From positions 1 through 36,157 of the forward strand of contig JAKSIS010000022.1 of assembly GCA_024398665.1 (NCBI GenBank): a stretch of 36,157 nt of DNA. The letters run 5' to 3'. Each line of letters starts with the position of its first letter. Within the stretch, counting starts at the first letter, position 1. The DNA comes from Bacteroidaceae bacterium (GTDB lineage: Bacteria; Bacteroidota; Bacteroidia; Bacteroidales; Bacteroidaceae). The notes under the pieces were generated by a model, which worked only from the letters and a program-made list of their open reading frames with translations, did no database searches and was not told the DNA's origin. Both the position numbers and the translations under genes were made by a program. Positions 32,452-36,157 of this stretch are shown here, one piece after another.

Positions 32452-34401
32452 ATGATTTTACAATCTGTTTCAGTGTTGGAAGGCCTCAAGAGCAACGGCT
32501 TTGCAACAATTGACTACGTAGTTGTAGTTGCCTATCTGGCACTTCTCATTTTCCTGGGATTTTTCCTGTCCCGCAGTAAGAACGGTAAAGAAAAGGACTC
32601 AAAGGACTACTTCCTGGCAGGCAACACCCTGACATGGTGGGCTGTCGGTGCTTCTCTGATTGCCGCCAACATTTCAGCCGAGCAGTTCATCGGAATGTCC
32701 GGTACCGCTTTCGCTTCAGGTATTGCAATTGCAGCTTATGAACTCATGGCTGCTGCAACACTTATCGTTGTGGGCAAGTTCCTGCTTCCTGTCATGATTG
32801 AAAAGAAGATCTTCACCATCCCACAGTTCCTGCGCGACCGTTACAATCCGGGCACAGGTCTTGCATTCTCGATCTTCTGGCTCTTCCTCTATATATTCAT
32901 CAACCTGACATCAGTGGCATGGCTGGGAGCTCTTGCAATCGAGCAGATCCTGGGTCTTCGCGGATGCATGCTTGTAATAGGAAGCACCCAGATTTCAATC
33001 CGTCTGGTCATCATCCTTATCCTGTACATCATTGCAGGTGTCTATTCAATCTACGGCGGTCTGTCATCAGTTGCATGGACCGATGTGATGCAGGTAACCT
33101 TCCTGGTAGGCGGCGGTCTGATCACTGCTTATGCAGCCCTGAAGGTCATCGCCACCAAGCTTGGTCTTGAAGGCGGCGCCTTTGCAGCTCTCGGCGAAGT
33201 GTTCTCCAACCTGAAGAGCATTGACGGCGACACACACTTCAATCTGGCAGTACAGCGCAACACGGCCATGTATTCCAACATAACCGATGACCCGTACTTC
33301 ACACTTCCCGGCATTGCACTTATAGTCGGTGCCCTGTGGCTGACCAACCTGGGTTACTGGGGCTTCAACCAGTACATCATCCAGAAGGGTCTTGCTGCAA
33401 AGAGCCTTGACGAAGCCAAGAAGGGTATGATTTTCGCAGCATTCCTGAAGATCCTCATCCCGTTCATCGTCTGCATTCCCGGTGTATGCGCATTCTACAT
33501 CAAGACCCAGCAGCCTGACCTGTTCGCAAGTCTTGCCGGCGGCATATCAATCTCCGATGACGCTTACCCGTTCCTTATCCGCAACTTCACTCCGGTATTC
33601 GTGAAGGGTCTGTCATTCGCAGCACTTGCTGCCGCTGTCATCTCATCACTGGCTTCAATGTTCAACTCGACATCAACCATCTTCACGATGGATATCTACA
33701 AGCAGTATATCAATAAGGACGCATCGGAAAAGAAGCTTGTGAACGTTGGACGTATCACATCAGTCTGCGCTCTGGTCATTGCAATGATTGCCGTATATCC
33801 CATCATGGGCGGTGCCGACCAGGCATTCCAGATCATCCAGGAGTACTCAGGTTTCGTATATCCGGGCGTTGTAGTCATCTTCGGTCTGGGTCTGCTGTGG
33901 AAGCGTGCTTCAGGTCCTGCAGCCGTAGTTGCAGCCATCGGCACATTCTTCTTCTCAATCCTGTTCAAGTTCCTCATGCCGAACGTTCCGTTCCTGCTCC
34001 GTATGGGTTACGTGTTCCTGGTACTCGTTGCCATATTCGTTCCCATGTCACTGCTCAACAAGAACGGCCGCATCGAGGCTGAAAAGCTTGACCAGCACAC
34101 CATTGACACACAGCTCAAGTGGTCAAAGATCCTGTTCATTGCAGCCGGTGTCTCATTCGCAGTGTTCATCTGGGGCGTATGCGATCCCGTTCTGCGCTCA
34201 TGGGGCTTTGAGGCAATGCTGTTCTTCGCTGCCATCCTGGGCGTTCTTGGCCTGTACCTGCGTTCAAATGCAAAGGACAAGTACCAGAATGCAAAGGCTG
34301 TAGGCATTGACCTGACACTGTTCCGCACTGACCGCACCTTCAACATCGGTGCTATCTGCGTCATTGTAATTCTTGCAGTTCTCTACATATTCCTTTGGTA
34401 A
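32452..34401 (+). CDS. sodium/solute symporter of the SSS/SGLT family
   Basis: Inner-membrane Na+-coupled sugar transporter, 649 residues with about 14 hydrophobic segments. Family features are the first helix region [16 protein letters not shown] followed by [33 protein letters not shown] (sodium and substrate-site region), the middle [19 protein letters not shown] and [20 protein letters not shown]. Position between an exported mutarotase and araD-araA suggests L-arabinose, as for the AraP transporter of Bacteroides, but galactose is equally possible given galK upstream. araD begins 4 bases after its stop. Confidence 0.93.
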   Translation: MILQSVSVLEGLKSNGFATIDYVVVVAYLALLIFLGFFLSRSKNGKEKDSKDYFLAGNTLTWWAVGASLIAANISAEQFIGMSGTAFASGIAIAAYELMAAATLIVVGKFLLPVMIEKKIFTIPQFLRDRYNPGTGLAFSIFWLFLYIFINLTSVAWLGALAIEQILGLRGCMLVIGSTQISIRLVIILILYIIAGVYSIYGGLSSVAWTDVMQVTFLVGGGLITAYAALKVIATKLGLEGGAFAALGEVFSNLKSIDGDTHFNLAVQRNTAMYSNITDDPYFTLPGIALIVGALWLTNLGYWGFNQYIIQKGLAAKSLDEAKKGMIFAAFLKILIPFIVCIPGVCAFYIKTQQPDLFASLAGGISISDDAYPFLIRNFTPVFVKGLSFAALAAAVISSLASMFNSTSTIFTMDIYKQYINKDASEKKLVNVGRITSVCALVIAMIAVYPIMGGADQAFQIIQEYSGFVYPGVVVIFGLGLLWKRASGPAAVVAAIGTFFFSILFKFLMPNVPFLLRMGYVFLVLVAIFVPMSLLNKNGRIEAEKLDQHTIDTQLKWSKILFIAAGVSFAVFIWGVCDPVLRSWGFEAMLFFAAILGVLGLYLRSNAKDKYQNAKAVGIDLTLFRTDRTFNIGAICVIVILAVLYIFLW

Positions 34402-34405
34402 TACG

Positions 34406-35101
34406 ATGCTGGAAGAATTGAAGGAAAAGGTGTTCCAGGCCAATCTGGACCTTGTACGTCAGGGTCTGGTCATCTTCACATGGGGTAACGTTTCAGGCAT
34501 AGACCGCGAAAAGGGACTTGTAGTCATCAAGCCCAGCGGAGTGAGCTATGACGAAATGAAAGCCTCCGATATGGTTGTAGTCTCCCTCGAAACCGGAAAG
34601 GTTGTCGAGGGGGACCTCAATCCTTCATCGGACACCCCTACCCATCTGGTTCTGTACAGGGCCTTCCCCAACATACAGGGCGTGGTTCACACTCATTCCA
34701 CCTATGCTACAGCATGGGCCCAGGCCGGAATGGACATCCCCAACATAGGGACAACACATGCCGACTATTTCTATAAGGACATACCCTGCACACAGGACAT
34801 GACTGAAAAGGAAGTGAAAGGTGAATACGAACTGGAGACAGGAAATGTCATTGTACGCCGTTTTGAAGGCATCAACCCCGACCACACGCCCGGCGTTCTG
34901 GTAAAGAACCACGGACCGTTCTCATGGGGTACAAGTCCTGCAAATGCAGTGTACAATGCCAAGGTGATGGAACAGTGCGCCAAGATGGCGTTCATTTCAT
35001 TCACCCTGAACCCTGACACTACCATGAACCCGCTTCTCGTCGAGAAGCATTACATGCGCAAACACGGCCCCAATGCATATTACGGCCAGAAGAAAAAGTA
35101 A
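34406..35101 (+). CDS. araD: L-ribulose-5-phosphate 4-epimerase
   Basis: Zinc class II aldolase-type epimerase converting L-ribulose-5-phosphate to D-xylulose-5-phosphate, the third step of L-arabinose catabolism; 231 residues, matching the E. coli enzyme. Zinc ligands His95 and His97 (VVHTHSTYA) and His169 (KNHGPF), catalytic Asp120 (THADYF) and a C-terminal Tyr near 225 are present, as are GNVSG (27-31) and KPSGV (42-46). The frame extends upstream to 34373 inside the symporter gene; ATG 34406, 4 bases after that stop, is the start. Confidence 0.95.
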   Translation: MLEELKEKVFQANLDLVRQGLVIFTWGNVSGIDREKGLVVIKPSGVSYDEMKASDMVVVSLETGKVVEGDLNPSSDTPTHLVLYRAFPNIQGVVHTHSTYATAWAQAGMDIPNIGTTHADYFYKDIPCTQDMTEKEVKGEYELETGNVIVRRFEGINPDHTPGVLVKNHGPFSWGTSPANAVYNAKVMEQCAKMAFISFTLNPDTTMNPLLVEKHYMRKHGPNAYYGQKKK

Positions 35102-35120
35102 CTTTTTAAAACAGAAGACT

Positions 35121-36157
35121 ATGTTTGACAATTTTGAAATATGGTGGGTGACAGGCGCACAGCTTCTTTACGGAGGCGACGCTGTCGTCCAGGTTGACGG
35201 ACACTCAAAGCAGATGGTTGCCGGACTTAACGAATCAGGCAACATCCCTGTAAAGATAGTATATAAAGGTACAGCCAACAGCAGCAGGGAAGTTGAAGAT
35301 ATCATGCTTGCCGCCAACAACGACAAGAAGTGCATAGGTATCATCACATGGATGCACACATTCAGCCCCGCCAAGATGTGGATCAAGGGTCTGCAGTCAC
35401 TGAAGAAGCCGCTTCTGCACTTCCACACCCAGTTCAATCAGGAAATTCCATGGAGCACCATGGACATGGATTTCATGAACCTGAACCAGAGCGCCCACGG
35501 CGACATTGAATTCGGACACATATGCACCCGCATGCGCATTCCGCGCAAGGTGGTTGTAGGCTACTGGAAGAGCGCCGAGGCACAGAAGCAGATTGCCGTA
35601 TGGGCACGCGCAGCTGCCGGCCGCGCCGATGCACATGACGTACGCTGCCTCATGTTCGGCATGAACATGAACAACGTAGCCGTTACTGACGGTGACCGCG
35701 TTGAATTCGAGCAGCGCATGGGCTACCATGTCGACTACTACCCCGTATCCTCACTCATGGACTACTTCAAGAAGGTTACCGATGCTGAAACCGACGCCCT
35801 TGTTGAAGAATACAAGAAGCTCTACACCATCAAGATCGATGAAAGCGGAGAAGAAGTATACTGGGAGAAGGTACGCAATGCCGCAAAGGCTGAAATTGCC
35901 CTGCGCCGCGTGCTGAAGGACGAAAACGCAACAGCTTTCACCACCAACTTCGATGACCTGGGCGGTGCTGACATTGACGATCCCAACTTCCTGGGCTTTG
36001 ACCAGATTCCGGGACTGGCATCACAGCGCCTCATGCAGGAAGGCATAGGTTTCGGTGCTGAAGGTGACTGGAAGACCGCATGTCTGTACCGCACACTCTG
36101 GATCATGAACCAGGGTCTTGCAAAGGGCTGCTCATTCCTTGAGGACTACACCCTGAA
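35121..36157 (+). CDS. araA: L-arabinose isomerase, C-terminus outside window
   Basis: Isomerises L-arabinose to L-ribulose. The first 345 codons of about 500 are visible. The N-terminus FEIWWVTGAQLLYGG and the active-site segments GEGDW-like GFGAEGDWKTA (Glu314) and SFLEDYT (Glu341), corresponding to the metal-binding glutamates of the E. coli enzyme, are intact. It starts 19 bases after araD. An L-ribulokinase gene (araB) would be expected next but is outside the window. Confidence 0.96.
   Translation, partial: MFDNFEIWWVTGAQLLYGGDAVVQVDGHSKQMVAGLNESGNIPVKIVYKGTANSSREVEDIMLAANNDKKCIGIITWMHTFSPAKMWIKGLQSLKKPLLHFHTQFNQEIPWSTMDMDFMNLNQSAHGDIEFGHICTRMRIPRKVVVGYWKSAEAQKQIAVWARAAAGRADAHDVRCLMFGMNMNNVAVTDGDRVEFEQRMGYHVDYYPVSSLMDYFKKVTDAETDALVEEYKKLYTIKIDESGEEVYWEKVRNAAKAEIALRRVLKDENATAFTTNFDDLGGADIDDPNFLGFDQIPGLASQRLMQEGIGFGAEGDWKTACLYRTLWIMNQGLAKGCSFLEDYTL

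Noticed and set aside
1-36157. CRISPR arrays, tRNA or rRNA genes, prophage and complete insertion sequences
   Set aside because: No regularly spaced repeats, no tRNA- or rRNA-like segments and no transposase, integrase or phage genes were found on either strand.

Overview
The window reads as a chromosomal segment of a Bacteroidales bacterium (Bacteroides/Prevotella-like). Four things point there: gene families nearly confined to that group (DUF4827, DUF4924, DUF5723, DUF4252, GldE, an EF-G2 paralogue); promoters of the Bacteroides primary-sigma type (TTTG, about 20 bases, TAnnTTTG); few Shine-Dalgarno sequences; and acidic lipoprotein export signals. GC content is moderate. There are no rRNA or tRNA genes, no CRISPR array, no prophage and no complete insertion sequence. 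Most of the window is tightly packed housekeeping DNA, and no gap exceeds 300 bases.

Bases 1-2612 hold a divergent pair: a partial EF-G paralogue whose catalytic GTPase histidine is replaced by serine, and hemW. Bases 2609-20448 are all on the minus strand. Read in the direction of transcription they are: ssb-gldE; a lipoprotein and DUF5723 outer-membrane pair; a LysE-type exporter, DUF4924, prfC, tsaC, a ClC chloride channel and fmt; an ECF sigma factor, a 61-residue small protein, rpe, a short ComEC, a DHH phosphoesterase, a DUF4827 surface lipoprotein and a GlmM-type phosphohexomutase. The clc-fmt junction is filled by a 168-bp fold-back inverted repeat that looks like a MITE inserted at a TA.

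Bases 20676-24193 are on the plus strand: an HU/IHF-like protein, a 29-residue bS22/mS38-like ribosomal protein, RNase G behind a leader hairpin and followed by an intrinsic terminator, then a translationally coupled trio of ECF sigma factor, single-TM putative anti-sigma factor and DUF4252 protein. A glucosaminidase-LysM lipoprotein (minus strand) meets this trio with overlapping stop codons.

From 25232 on, genes are on the plus strand: cytidine deaminase, then grpE-dnaJ-folC preceded by a textbook sigma-54 promoter, then a sugar cluster. That cluster (galM, galK, a lipoprotein galM paralogue, a sodium/sugar symporter, araD, araA running off the end) joins galactose and L-arabinose catabolism in one run, as would suit arabinogalactan-derived sugars. 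It has a candidate promoter, direct repeats and an 18-bp palindromic operator just upstream.

The observations most worth following up are the fold-back element at clc/fmt, the sigma-54 promoter for the chaperone genes, the GTPase-defective EF-G2, the ECF trio and the merged gal/ara operon with its operator. No complete new defence or mobile system was found.
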